From an uncultured Pseudomonadota bacterium (lineage in GTDB: Bacteria; Pseudomonadota; Gammaproteobacteria; Steroidobacterales; Steroidobacteraceae), in the NCBI GenBank assembly GCA_937920275.1, contig CALGVD010000029.1, positions 17,834 through 81,833 of the forward strand: 64,000 nucleotides of DNA, read 5' to 3'. The first letter of the stretch is position 1; every line of letters begins with the position of its first letter. The notes below the pieces were generated by a model, which saw nothing but the letters and a program-made list of their open reading frames with translations, was not told the origin of the DNA and searched no databases. The translations under genes were made by a program, and so were the position numbers. Shown one piece after another: positions 52,456 to 61,660 of this stretch.

Positions 52456-52814
52456 TTCAGCTTTCGGATCCGTTCAGCCGGACTCACGACATCGGTGAGA
52501 CGGATACCGAACTTGTCGTTGACCACGACCACCTCACCGTGCGCGACCAATGTCCCATTGACGAAGACATCGAGGAGTTCCCCGGCGGCGCGGTCGAGTT
52601 CCACGACTGAGCCCTGATTGAGCTGCAGAAGGTTCCGGATCGGGATCCGGGTGCGACCGACCTCCATCGACAGCGTCACGGGCACCTCGAGGATGACCTC
52701 GAGATTGACGTCGCCTGCGGCGGGGTGACTCGCTGCGTCTGACGGTACCGGGTCGGCGGACAGTCGTTCGAAGGATGCTAGGTCGGCACCCGTGTTGTCA
52801 GGCGTCTGGTTCAT
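52452..52814 (-). CDS. fliN: Flagellar motor switch protein FliN
   Basis: 120 residues; the SpoA domain (about 40-115) reads LEVILEVPVTLSMEVGRTRIPIRNLLQLNQGSVVELDRAAGELLDVFVNGTLVAHGEVVVVNDKFGIRLTDVVSPAERI. Part of the cytoplasmic C ring. Starts 13 bases after fliM. Confidence 0.97.
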   Translation of the reverse strand: MNQTPDNTGADLASFERLSADPVPSDAASHPAAGDVNLEVILEVPVTLSMEVGRTRIPIRNLLQLNQGSVVELDRAAGELLDVFVNGTLVAHGEVVVVNDKFGIRLTDVVSPAERIRKLK

Positions 52815-52827
52815 GGCGGCTCCGGTA

Positions 52828-53832
52828 TCAATTTCGGGTGGGAGAGGACGAGGGGTCGATCGAGCGGCCGCGCAACAGCCGTTCCTCGACCTTCACGGAC
52901 TGTTGTCCGCGCGATACGCCGAACTGACCTCGCAGCACCGGCACATCTTCAGCAAAGACGGTCACGCGACCCGTGAAATCACAGGGGATGATGTCGCCAG
53001 GTCGGAAGTCCAGAAGTTCCGACAGTCGGACCTGTGAGCGACCGACCACCGTGGTGAGTTCCACCTCGGCGTCCTCGATCTCCTCACGGAGGCTGCTGAT
53101 CCAACGCTCGGCGTCCTGCGGCCGTTGGTCTTGCACGCTCGCGCTCAGGATCTCGCGCAACGGTTCGACCGTGGCGAACGGCACCACGATCTGCATGCAA
53201 TTGCCCACGCCATCGATATCGATCTCGAAGTCGGTGACCAGCAACGCCTCGTTGGCCGACAGCACATTGGCGAACTGCGGGTTGCATTCGCTCGCCACGC
53301 ATTCGATCTTGAGCGGGCTCACCTTCGACCACGCAGTGGCCAGATCAGCACAGGCGGCATCGCGCAGAATCCCGACCAGACGATCTTCGACGGGTGTGAA
53401 CTCACGGTTCTCGATCCGGGCGATGCGTCCCTTGCCGCCGAAGAAGTTCTCGACGATCGCGCTGACGAGGCCGGGCGGCAGGACGAGAAGGGCCAGCCCG
53501 TGCAATGGGGTAAGACCGAGTACATTGATGCTGCTCGGCATCGGTAGCGAGGCGAGATAGTCGGCGAACCTCATGGTGCGCGACGACACCACTGAAAGGC
53601 CGACCGGGCGTCGCAGGACGCTGCTGAGGCTGGTGCGATACAACGGACCGAAGCGTTGGTGGATCAGTTCGAGCGTCGGCAGACGACCGCGGACGACACG
53701 GGCTTCATGACCGAGCTCGTAGCGGCGCACCTCACCGCGCGCCGCAGCGCCATCAGTGCTCACCCGCCCTTCGCTCATGCCGGTCAGCAGCGCATCGACC
53801 TCGTCTTGGTTCAGGACTGGTTCGCTGGCCAT
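52828..53832 (-). CDS. fliM: Flagellar motor switch protein FliM
   Basis: 334 residues from the ATG at 53832 with GAGGGACAGG upstream (the track uses a GTG one codon earlier). The N-terminal CheY-binding motif LNQDEVDALL is at residues 7-16, the middle domain has FGGKGRIARIENREFTPVEDRLV, and the C-terminal SpoA domain ends near residue 320. Confidence 0.96.
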   Translation of the reverse strand: MASEPVLNQDEVDALLTGMSEGRVSTDGAAARGEVRRYELGHEARVVRGRLPTLELIHQRFGPLYRTSLSSVLRRPVGLSVVSSRTMRFADYLASLPMPSSINVLGLTPLHGLALLVLPPGLVSAIVENFFGGKGRIARIENREFTPVEDRLVGILRDAACADLATAWSKVSPLKIECVASECNPQFANVLSANEALLVTDFEIDIDGVGNCMQIVVPFATVEPLREILSASVQDQRPQDAERWISSLREEIEDAEVELTTVVGRSQVRLSELLDFRPGDIIPCDFTGRVTVFAEDVPVLRGQFGVSRGQQSVKVEERLLRGRSIDPSSSPTRN

Positions 53833-53842
53833 CACCTGTCCC

Positions 53843-54364
53843 TCACTGCATCACGAAGCTGGCGAAGAGCACGGACTCGACCGCCTTGGGATCACCTTGC
53901 AGATCCTTGACGATCCGGCGGATGGTCTCGAGCGACTCCGCACGCAGTTTCTCTTTCCCCTCGCGACTGCCGAGTGCGGCAGCGTCCTGCGCGCCGTAGA
54001 GCATCAGCAGGTCGTTTCGGACCAGGGGCTCGTTGGCGCGGATCAAGTCGATCGTCTCGACCGAGCGGCTGGCCACTCTCACATCGATCTGGAGGAACCG
54101 CGCAGCTTGACCCTCCTCGAAGTTCGCGACGAAGGGCGGCTCGAGCGCTAGGAAGAGCAGCGGTGTCTGTGGTGGCGCTTTTTTCGCGGGGGCAGCGTCG
54201 GCCTGCGATGCTTGCCAGAAATACCAACCGCCCGCGGCACCGGCCACCAGGACGACGAGTGCGAAGATCGACAGGAGCAGCTTCTTGCGCGATTTAGGCG
54301 CTGTCTCGTCAGTGACCGCCGCACTGCCCGTTGGGGGTGCTGCGGCTGCGGGTTTGGTTGCCAT
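53843..54364 (-). CDS. fliL: Flagellar basal-body protein FliL
   Basis: 173 residues. A membrane helix at about 29-50 (LLLSIFALVVLVAGAAGGWYFW) after an Ala-rich cytoplasmic leader, then the FliL periplasmic domain (FLALEPPFVANFEEGQAARFLQIDVRVASRSVETIDLIRANEPLVRNDLLMLYG). Stabilises stators around the rotor. First gene of the fliLMNOPQR-flhB unit behind a sigma-54 promoter. Confidence 0.94.
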   Translation of the reverse strand: MATKPAAAAPPTGSAAVTDETAPKSRKKLLLSIFALVVLVAGAAGGWYFWQASQADAAPAKKAPPQTPLLFLALEPPFVANFEEGQAARFLQIDVRVASRSVETIDLIRANEPLVRNDLLMLYGAQDAAALGSREGKEKLRAESLETIRRIVKDLQGDPKAVESVLFASFVMQ

Positions 54365-54402
54365 GCTTGCTCCGATCGAACCTGTGGTGGACAGGCGATA
54401 GA

Positions 54403-54419
54403 AGCAAGGTTCATGCCAG
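54403..54419 (-). promoter_or_regulatory. Sigma-54 promoter upstream of fliL
   Basis: Minus strand TGGCATG-AACC-TTGCTT: GG and GC exactly 10 bases apart, a near-consensus -24/-12 element about 40 bases before the fliL start in the gap after fliK. Confidence 0.75.
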
Positions 54420-54431
54420 TGTCAAATCAGC

Positions 54432-55949
54432 TCATGCGTAGAGATCCACCATGCCGACAGGGCGTCGAACACCCGAGGCATCCTGCAGTTCCGCAGCCAC
54501 ACCCAATGAGATCCGCTGACTGACCGAGTTAGGTGAGGACTGTTCCTTCGATGATCTCGGTTCGTTCTCATGTTTATGTGATAAGTCACTGAATATATTG
54601 TATTCGGAAACCTCGATTCCTTCCGATGCCATCATCTCTCTGAGACGAGATTGCGCCAGTTCCAAGGCCTGACGGGTTTCGAGGCTGGCGGCCCCAAACT
54701 GCAGCGTTGCCTCAGAGCCGCGTACCTCGATCCGAATCTCGAGTTCACCCAACTCCGCGGGCGCCAATTTCATGACGGCCTCGGAGCGCTCGCCCTGCTC
54801 CGCCATGACGGATAACTGCGCGCTCAACTCGTCTTGCCACGCCTCGGTGCCGACCGGTTGACGCAACGCCGCCGTCCCGTCGAGGACCGCGCCCTCGGGA
54901 GCACCGGCAGACAGACCGACCGGCAACATCGGCGGCTCGGCGATCATCGGCCCGCCCACCGTTAGAACAGCGGCGGGGACCTCCACTGGACGGGTGGGAC
55001 GATCCGTCCGTTCGCCGACACTCTGGCGCGCGGGGGTGGCGGCGCCGATCGAATCCTGTAGAGCCCGATGAGCTGGGGACATCGTCAGCGCCTTCAACGC
55101 GGCAGGTTTGACCTCGGCGGGGGAACGGTTAGGTGTCGTAACGTCCACCGCCACGCCTTTATGCGGCGACTTTGTCGCGCCGTCCAGCGATCCTGCTGGG
55201 TCGAGGCGACTCCCGACATCGAAAGTCTTGCGTTGCAGCACCACAGGCTCTGCACCGGACATCGCGACGATACCCCGCCGTACCGCGGCCGCTGGGTCGC
55301 GTACGGTGGGTCGCTCGGAGGACGGGGCGGCAGCGATCATCCCTTGGGATGGGGATACCGCCTCGGTCGGTGCCTTGGCGGCCACCAGGAAATCCGGTAA
55401 ATCTGAGACTCCTTCCTGCTTGGCGACCGTGCGCACTCCGGCCCGTGCGAGGTTCTCGGGAAGACGGCGCACCGCATCGGCCATCGCGGGGTCTCGCGCA
55501 GCCGCGACCGCCACCGCCGGCCCCGAACCGGGAAGGACCCGCAAAAAAATGGGCAGATCGAATGCCACCCCAGGGGCAGGCCACGCGGGTGCGAGACCCG
55601 TCTCAGAGGCCGCTTGGGTCTCGACAGCCGATCGGTTCAACTCCGCGGGATCGATGGGCGACCCCACGGTCAGTCGATCTGCAGCGATCTCACCCACTGG
55701 TGGGAGGTCAGGGTTGACCGGCGGAGTCAGCACCGAAGGGGTAGCCGCTGTACCGATCGTCTCGTCACCCAGGTCCTGCATAGACATCAAAGTCGCGAAA
55801 GATGCACGGAGCGAAGTAGTACCTGGCTCAGCAGACACACCGAGCGGGTCAGCCTCGGACGATAAGCTGGCGACCTCGCCGCCGGTATGGACGCGCAAGG
55901 GCTGCGGCTCGAGCAACCGGTCGGTGCTCTTCAAACTCTTCGGCATCAT
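54432..55949 (-). CDS. fliK: Flagellar hook-length control protein FliK
   Basis: 505 residues from the ATG at 55949, eight bases after GGAGG. Most of the chain is low-complexity Ala/Pro/Thr-rich, as in all FliK proteins. The C-terminal hook-length domain (about 395-460) is clear: MKLAPAELGELEIRIEVRGSEATLQFGAASLETRQALELAQSRLREMMASEGIEVSE. It measures the hook and switches FlhB. Last gene of the fliE-K unit. Confidence 0.9.
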   Translation of the reverse strand: MMPKSLKSTDRLLEPQPLRVHTGGEVASLSSEADPLGVSAEPGTTSLRASFATLMSMQDLGDETIGTAATPSVLTPPVNPDLPPVGEIAADRLTVGSPIDPAELNRSAVETQAASETGLAPAWPAPGVAFDLPIFLRVLPGSGPAVAVAAARDPAMADAVRRLPENLARAGVRTVAKQEGVSDLPDFLVAAKAPTEAVSPSQGMIAAAPSSERPTVRDPAAAVRRGIVAMSGAEPVVLQRKTFDVGSRLDPAGSLDGATKSPHKGVAVDVTTPNRSPAEVKPAALKALTMSPAHRALQDSIGAATPARQSVGERTDRPTRPVEVPAAVLTVGGPMIAEPPMLPVGLSAGAPEGAVLDGTAALRQPVGTEAWQDELSAQLSVMAEQGERSEAVMKLAPAELGELEIRIEVRGSEATLQFGAASLETRQALELAQSRLREMMASEGIEVSEYNIFSDLSHKHENEPRSSKEQSSPNSVSQRISLGVAAELQDASGVRRPVGMVDLYA

Positions 55950-55952
55950 CAC

Positions 55953-56402
55953 CTAAACCTCCATGGGCAGCGCATGGTGCTGCCGAAGCGCCCTTTCGTC
56001 GATCTCACGCTGCTCGGTACGACCCTCGATGACGCGTTCCTCGACGCGCCAGCGATCGATGACCGCCGAGACCGCCTTCAATTGGACGGCGATCTCCCGC
56101 CACCGGCGCTGGTCATCGTCGCGCTCGATATCGCAACGGACGATCGCCTGTCGCTGCTGGACGATGGCTTCATCAAGTCTCCCGAGGAACACGTGGTAGT
56201 CACGCAGCGCCGGACCGCTCATCCCGACAGCGACACGCTTGCCGAGCCCCTGCAGGTACTCGGCCCGGTAGTGGTCGAGATCATTCAGTTTCGTCCGAGC
56301 CTCGCGGGCACGCTGATCCGCCAACCGGGCCCGTCCAGCCCGTTCGCGCTCCGCGCCCTCTAGGCTGCACCGATATCCGTCGATACGCTGTTCACGCTTC
56401 AT
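55953..56402 (-). CDS. fliJ: Flagellar export protein FliJ
   Basis: 149 residues, almost all charged alpha-helical coiled coil (for example LADQRAREARTKLNDLDHYRAEYLQGLGKRV). FliJ is the central stalk of the FliI ATPase. Identity rests on the coiled coil, size and position between fliI and fliK, as the family is poorly conserved. Confidence 0.88.
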   Translation of the reverse strand: MKREQRIDGYRCSLEGAERERAGRARLADQRAREARTKLNDLDHYRAEYLQGLGKRVAVGMSGPALRDYHVFLGRLDEAIVQQRQAIVRCDIERDDDQRRWREIAVQLKAVSAVIDRWRVEERVIEGRTEQREIDERALRQHHALPMEV

Positions 56403-56422
56403 TCATCGCTCCTGATACCGAC

Positions 56423-57763
56423 TCAAGTCTCACTCAGCAGACGCTGCATATCTGTGACGCTGTCCGCAAATCCCGCCCGCTCACCGGGCCGTTGGGCGAG
56501 CAGATGTTGGATGCGCGGCCACAAGGCCACGGCACGATCGAGAACGGGATTGGCGCCCGGCTTCCAAGCCCCGAGGTTCACGAGCTCACGCGACTGGTTG
56601 AACGTCGAAATCAGCTCACGAAGGTCTCGGGCGGTCTCCGATTGATCGACCGAGACGATATCGTTCATCACACGACTGATGGAGGCCTCGATGTCGATGG
56701 CCGGATAGTGTCCCGACTCGGCCAAACGACGCGAGAGCACGATGTGCCCGTCCAGGATCGCCCGGGCCGAATCGGCGATCGGATCCTGCTGGTCGTCGCC
56801 CTCGGTGAGCACGGTGTAGAACGCCGTGATGGATCCGCCGCCCGCCCTGCCATTGCCTGCGCGCTCCACCAATTGCGGCAATCGGGCGAACACCGACGGC
56901 GGATAGCCCTTGGTGGCCGGCGCCTCGCCGACGGCAAGCCCGATCTCTCGCTGCGCTTGGGCGAAACGCGTCAAGGAGTCCATCAACAGAAGGACTGAGC
57001 GACCCTGGTCACGGAAATGTTCGGCGATCGCAGTCGCAAGCCAGGCGCCCTGCAGGCGCAGCAGCGGTGGTGCGTCCGCAGGTGCAGCGACCACGACTGC
57101 GCGCGAGCGATCTGCGGGTCCGAGGATACGCTCGACGAACTCCTTGACCTCGCGGCCACGCTCACCGATCAGACCGACCACGATGATGTCCGCCGAGGTG
57201 TGTCGCGCCATCATGCCGAGCAGCACACTTTTGCCTACGCCGCTGCCCGCGAACAGACCGACCCGTTGCCCGCGACCGACGCTCAGTACGGCGTTGATCG
57301 CACGCACCCCCACATCCAGCGGTTCACTGATCGGCTCCCGCTCGAGGGGGTTGATGTCCACTCCCGACAATCGGCGTTGTGTGCTGCTCTCTATGGGACC
57401 GAGACCGTCGAGCGGCGCACCTGCGCCATCGACGATCCGCCCTAGAAGCGCATCGCCGACCTGCACCGTGCCGGCGCGGCGGAACGGGATCACCCGGGTG
57501 TCGGGTTCAAGTCCATCGGCTCGCCCCGTCGGCATCAGCAGCAACCTGTCACCGGAGAACCCGACGACCTCGGCCTCGGTCCGTACACCACTTCCGGACA
57601 ACAACAGACAGCGATCGCCCACGGCCGCATGACAACCTCGAGCCTCGAGCGCAAGACCGACCAATCGCGTCAAGCGTCCCTCGACAGGTGACATGGGAAG
57701 CACGGCGGCACGCCCTGCGTAATCCCGCAGTCGTCGACTGAAACGGGCCACAACAGCACTCAT
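56423..57763 (-). CDS. fliI: Flagellum-specific ATPase FliI
   Basis: 446 residues. Walker A GLFAGSGVGKSVLLGMMARH near residue 170, the conserved GLIGERGREVKEFVERIL, Walker B-like LLLMDSLTRFAQAQREIGLAVGEAPATKGYPPSVFARLPQLVERAG. Energises export with FliH and FliJ. Overlaps fliH by ATGA. Confidence 0.97.
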   Translation of the reverse strand: MSAVVARFSRRLRDYAGRAAVLPMSPVEGRLTRLVGLALEARGCHAAVGDRCLLLSGSGVRTEAEVVGFSGDRLLLMPTGRADGLEPDTRVIPFRRAGTVQVGDALLGRIVDGAGAPLDGLGPIESSTQRRLSGVDINPLEREPISEPLDVGVRAINAVLSVGRGQRVGLFAGSGVGKSVLLGMMARHTSADIIVVGLIGERGREVKEFVERILGPADRSRAVVVAAPADAPPLLRLQGAWLATAIAEHFRDQGRSVLLLMDSLTRFAQAQREIGLAVGEAPATKGYPPSVFARLPQLVERAGNGRAGGGSITAFYTVLTEGDDQQDPIADSARAILDGHIVLSRRLAESGHYPAIDIEASISRVMNDIVSVDQSETARDLRELISTFNQSRELVNLGAWKPGANPVLDRAVALWPRIQHLLAQRPGERAGFADSVTDMQRLLSET

Positions 57764-58452
57764 ATCTGACCTGCCGATCGATCGATCGGCTGCTCCCCCA
57801 AGACGGTGGCGACTGCTGCCGCAACCCGGCTCTCGAACTGCGCATCGATCCGCGAGGCGTCCGCCTCGACGACGCAGCCGCCTCGCGTGATCCTTGGGTC
57901 TGCCACGACCTGGACTTCACACGGCTCGCTATCCGGATGCAGACTCTCCCGAAGTACAGAGGCATCGGCAGGAGCGAGTCGGATGCGCACCACGCGTACC
58001 GCGCTCGGCAAAGAATCGATGCACTCCCGGATGATGCTCAACACCTGTCGTGGATCGATCGACAGTTCACGCCGTGCGAGCTGGGCACCGACGACAAGCG
58101 CGAGATTCGCCATCTCCGCGGCGGTCTCGTCATCGTACCGCTCGAGGGGGGCGGCGATCTGCTGCACCAACCCATCAAGGAGCTGCCGACGCGCATCCAA
58201 GTCAGCCAGTCGCTGGGCGACCTCCATCGCGGCGGCCGCAAGTCCCTCACTTCGGCCTCTTTGAAAGCCTGCTTCGCGGGCAGCGCGTTCCTCATCGTCC
58301 AGTGCAGACGCTGAGGCTTGCTTGCCGCGGAAAGTGATCAGCGGACCGACCACCGCAGGGGGCGTCCAAGATGCGCCTTCCCCGAGGAGATCACGACGCC
58401 GGACAAGCGGCGGATCTTCGTTGCTGCGACCACGGGTGTCAGACATAGTCAT
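57760..58452 (-). CDS. fliH: Flagellar assembly protein FliH
   Basis: 230 residues from the ATG at 58452, overlapping the fliG stop. Charged N-terminal half with AAREAGFQRGRSEGLAAAAMEVAQRL, the Gly-rich helix repeat usual for FliH, then the FliH/YscL domain (RRELSIDPRQVLSIIRECIDSLP; VEADASRIDAQFESRV). Binds and restrains FliI. Confidence 0.9.
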   Translation of the reverse strand: MTMSDTRGRSNEDPPLVRRRDLLGEGASWTPPAVVGPLITFRGKQASASALDDEERAAREAGFQRGRSEGLAAAAMEVAQRLADLDARRQLLDGLVQQIAAPLERYDDETAAEMANLALVVGAQLARRELSIDPRQVLSIIRECIDSLPSAVRVVRIRLAPADASVLRESLHPDSEPCEVQVVADPRITRGGCVVEADASRIDAQFESRVAAAVATVLGEQPIDRSAGQI

Positions 58453-59458
58453 CACCCGCTGCGGGCCCGAGGGTTATCGTGCCCTCTTCCGCGAGGCGTC
58501 TCGCCGTGCCGGTGATCTCCTTCTGCGCCGCCTCGACCTCGACCAGACGGACCGGACCGCGCGCCTCAAGATCATCGCGTAGGGTCTCAGCGGCACGCTG
58601 TGACATGTTCTTGAAGATCTTCTCTTTCAATGCGTCGTCGGTCGCCTTGAGCGCGATCAGCAGCATGTCGGTCGGGACCTGTCGCAGCAATTCCTGCATC
58701 GCCCGATCCTCAAGACCGATCAGATCGTCGAAGGTGTACATCAGGTCCTGTATCGTCGTGCCCATCACTTCGTCGGCCACGGAGATCTGATTGATGAGCG
58801 CCGATTGGGCCTTCGGACCGAGCGAGTTCAATATCTCTGCGACGGCTTTGGGTCCGCCGGACCCGGCAGCTTGGACGCCACCCGAACCTTGAAACTGACG
58901 CTCCATGACATGATGAAGCTCTTGCAGGGCTGCAGGTTGAACGCCGTCCAACGTCGCGATCCGCAACATCAGATCGCCGTGGGTGGGCTCCGGCAGCAGC
59001 GCGAGGATCTTCCCGGTCTTCTCGGGCTCGAGGTACGACAAGACCAAAGCGATGATCTGTGGGTGCTCGTTGCGGATGAGGTCGACCACAGTCCGCGGCT
59101 CCATCCACTTGAGCGCCTCGAGACCCTTGCTCGCGCGTCCGAGCTGGATCTGATCGAGCACGCCAGAAGCCTGGTCCTCACCCAATGCATTGATCAGCGC
59201 TTTACGGACGAAGTCGGTCGTTCCGGCGCCTAGCGAGGTGTGACGATCAGCCTCGACCACGAAGCTTCCGACGACCTCACTGATCTCATCACGGGTGACA
59301 TCGATGATCTGCGTCATCGCGGTGCCGACCCGCTGCACATCCTGTGCACTCATGTGTCGCAGGACTTCTGCAGCCTCTTTCTCACCGAGCGTCAGCAGGA
59401 AGATGGCGGCCCGATCGACACCGCTCCTGGATGAGTCGTCCCTGAGTGCATCAACCAT
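58439..59458 (-). CDS. fliG: Flagellar motor switch protein FliG
   Basis: 339 residues. The three FliG domains are recognised: DRAAIFLLTLGEKEAAEVLRHMSAQDVQRVGTAM; LKWMEPRTVVDLIRNEHPQIIALVLSYLEPEKTGKIL; and the torque domain MYTFDDLIGLEDRAMQELLRQVPTDMLLIALKATDDALKEKIFKNMSQRAAETLRDDLEARGPVRLVEVEAAQKEI. Overlaps fliF by 8 bases and fliH by 14. Confidence 0.97.
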   Translation of the reverse strand: MVDALRDDSSRSGVDRAAIFLLTLGEKEAAEVLRHMSAQDVQRVGTAMTQIIDVTRDEISEVVGSFVVEADRHTSLGAGTTDFVRKALINALGEDQASGVLDQIQLGRASKGLEALKWMEPRTVVDLIRNEHPQIIALVLSYLEPEKTGKILALLPEPTHGDLMLRIATLDGVQPAALQELHHVMERQFQGSGGVQAAGSGGPKAVAEILNSLGPKAQSALINQISVADEVMGTTIQDLMYTFDDLIGLEDRAMQELLRQVPTDMLLIALKATDDALKEKIFKNMSQRAAETLRDDLEARGPVRLVEVEAAQKEITGTARRLAEEGTITLGPAAGDDYV

Positions 59459-61091
59459 TGGTCGACACCCACTTCTTCACGACCTGTGCAACCCGCGCCG
59501 GATCCTCTCCGACCAAGGCGCGTGCCTGCGCGATCTGATCCTCATAGGCTGTCGCCGACATGTTCCCTTCTCCTGACGCGTAGCCGGCGGAGGCCATGGT
59601 CGCCCGTCCGGCGCCGTCGGACATCGGCGGGAACCCGCTGTCTGCAGAGGAGACACCCGGTAATGCCAGAGGGGAAGGCAACGGTGACGAGGCGGCCAGT
59701 GCGCCGGCGAACTGCCGGGCGAGCGGTCGCAGCACCGTGAACACGAGTGCCAGCAGCACGATGAGTCCGATCAGCATCTTGGCGGCATCCCGCGCCCACG
59801 GCTGCTCCCATAACGGCAGGGACTCGAGTTCACCTGCTGCGACCCGCGGGTCACCGCTCCACGCACTGTTGATCACATTGACGCTGTCGCCGCGTTCCTC
59901 ATCGAAACCCACGGCATCCTTCACCAGCGTCGTGACTCGGGTGATCTGTTCCGGGGTCAGGGCGACCTCGGTCAACTTGCCGTCCTTGTCCTTGACCTGC
60001 ACGTTGTCGACGAGCACCGCGACCGAGATCCGCTTCAAGCGTCCGGAAGGCTGCCGGGTATAGGCTATGGTGCGATCGATCTCGTAGTTGCGGGTGCTCT
60101 GCGTGGAGCCGTCCTGCTTGGACTCACCCGCCGGCGCAGCATTCGGCGCACGGCCCTGCGGCTGGTTGCTCAACGACCCCGGAACGCCACCTGCCCCGCC
60201 ACCCCCGGCACGACGATCCTCAGAGACCTGTTCGCTTCTCACGATCTGGCTGTCAGGTGAATACTGTTCGCGGGCTTCCTCGACCGCGCTCATGTCAAAC
60301 TGCGCACTGACCTCCGCCCGGACCCGTCCGACACCGACGAGCGGTGCGATCAATGCCTCGACACGCTGCGAGTAGCTTTCCTCGAACTGTCGCGCGAACT
60401 CAAGCTGTTGGTCACGCGCTGCGAACTCATCTTGGCCCTGCGGCGATGACAATAACCGTCCTTGCTGGTCCACCACCGTGACCTGCGAAGCATCGATATC
60501 GGGCAGGCTTGAAGCCACCAGGTTCACGATCGCCGTGACCTGCTCCGAGGCGAGCCTTCGACCGGGCTTCATCTGCAGGAAGACGCTGGCACTGCCGGGA
60601 CTGCGGTCTCTTACGAAGGTCGAATTCCGCGCCACGGCGATGTGGACCCGCGCAGCGGCGACCTGTTGGAGGCTCGAAATGGTCCGTGCGAGCTCCTGCT
60701 CGAGCGCGTGCTGGTACCGAGCAGTCTCCATGAACTGTGAGACACCCAGACCCCCTTCTTTCGAGAGGCTCGCGAAACCACCGGACTGCAATACCCCCTG
60801 GCCCGCCAGCATCATCCGCGCCTCATTGATCCTCTCGACCGGCACCGAGATGCCGCCGGTACCGTTCTCCATCCGATATTTGATCCCTGCGGAGGACAAA
60901 GATTGGGTGATCGCCGCCGCATCCTCATCGGCGAGATTGGAGTACAGCAGCCCATAGGTGGGCCCCTGCGACCAGAGCATGATGCCGACACCCGCGGCGA
61001 CTGCTGCCGCCAGACCGACAAGCATCATGACCGGCTTGAAGCCGGCCCCGAGACTGGAAAGGGCGTCAGCGCCCGCTGCCTGCGTGGCCAT
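59451..61091 (-). CDS. fliF: Flagellar MS-ring protein FliF
   Basis: 546 residues. Membrane helices at about 20-42 and 433-455 flank the periplasmic YscJ/FliF domains (SQGPTYGLLYSNLADEDAAAITQSLSSAGIKYRM; VAAARVHIAVARNSTFVRDRSPGSASVFLQMKPG). The C-terminal tail EDQIAQARALVGEDPARVAQVVKKWV binds FliG. Sits between fliE and fliG. Confidence 0.97.
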   Translation of the reverse strand: MATQAAGADALSSLGAGFKPVMMLVGLAAAVAAGVGIMLWSQGPTYGLLYSNLADEDAAAITQSLSSAGIKYRMENGTGGISVPVERINEARMMLAGQGVLQSGGFASLSKEGGLGVSQFMETARYQHALEQELARTISSLQQVAAARVHIAVARNSTFVRDRSPGSASVFLQMKPGRRLASEQVTAIVNLVASSLPDIDASQVTVVDQQGRLLSSPQGQDEFAARDQQLEFARQFEESYSQRVEALIAPLVGVGRVRAEVSAQFDMSAVEEAREQYSPDSQIVRSEQVSEDRRAGGGGAGGVPGSLSNQPQGRAPNAAPAGESKQDGSTQSTRNYEIDRTIAYTRQPSGRLKRISVAVLVDNVQVKDKDGKLTEVALTPEQITRVTTLVKDAVGFDEERGDSVNVINSAWSGDPRVAAGELESLPLWEQPWARDAAKMLIGLIVLLALVFTVLRPLARQFAGALAASSPLPSPLALPGVSSADSGFPPMSDGAGRATMASAGYASGEGNMSATAYEDQIAQARALVGEDPARVAQVVKKWVSTNG

Positions 61092-61107
61092 TCGAATCTC
61101 CGTGCCG

Positions 61108-61491
61108 TCAGACCGGCATGTTCATGATTTCTTGATAGGCGGAAATCATGCGATTACGCACTTCCACCGCGCCGCGGAAGGCGATGCTCGCCTTCTGCAT
61201 GTCGATCATCACCTGCGGCAGATCCATCCCGGGGTCACCGCGCTCGAAAGCGCGCTGGGAGGCGCTCGACTGGGCCTGCGTCTCGTTGATCCGCTCGAGA
61301 CCGTTGCGCAGCACCGATGCGAAACTCACCGCGCTGGTGGAGCCAGGCGCCGCAGATCCCCCGATCCCCGCGGGACCGGGCAACAACGCGCCAAGATCTC
61401 CGGGTCGAACAGCCTGCGCAGTCGGACCGCTCACTTGCACTCGTAAAGCGCGCATCTGCGTGACGACGCGATCGATCTCCATCTGGCTCAT
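61108..61491 (-). CDS. fliE: Flagellar hook-basal body protein FliE
   Basis: 127 residues; the FliE domain is SFASVLRNGLERINETQAQSSASQRAFERGDPGMDLPQVMIDMQKASIAFRGAVEVRNRMISAYQEIMNMPV. Joins the MS ring to the rod. First gene of fliEFGHIJK, behind a sigma-54 promoter. Confidence 0.95.
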   Translation of the reverse strand: MSQMEIDRVVTQMRALRVQVSGPTAQAVRPGDLGALLPGPAGIGGSAAPGSTSAVSFASVLRNGLERINETQAQSSASQRAFERGDPGMDLPQVMIDMQKASIAFRGAVEVRNRMISAYQEIMNMPV

Positions 61492-61604
61492 GAGGGGAAC
61501 CCCTCAATCCAGCTTTGAGTGAGCCGTAGGCAAGAATCAAAGTTGCGCAAAATGAAGTCTCCTAAGCATCGCCGACCCTTGACGGGGGGCGCTTGACCTA
61601 GGAG

Positions 61605-61621
61605 TAGCAAGAAGCATGCCG
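61605..61621 (-). promoter_or_regulatory. Sigma-54 promoter upstream of fliE
   Basis: Minus strand CGGCATG-CTTC-TTGCTA: GG and GC exactly 10 bases apart, in the 169-base gap between the FleQ-like gene and fliE. One base off at the first position of the -24 box (C for T). Confidence 0.7.
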
Positions 61622-61660
61622 GGCAGGTACCGTCCTGCGTCCGTCAAGGAACCGTCAGCC

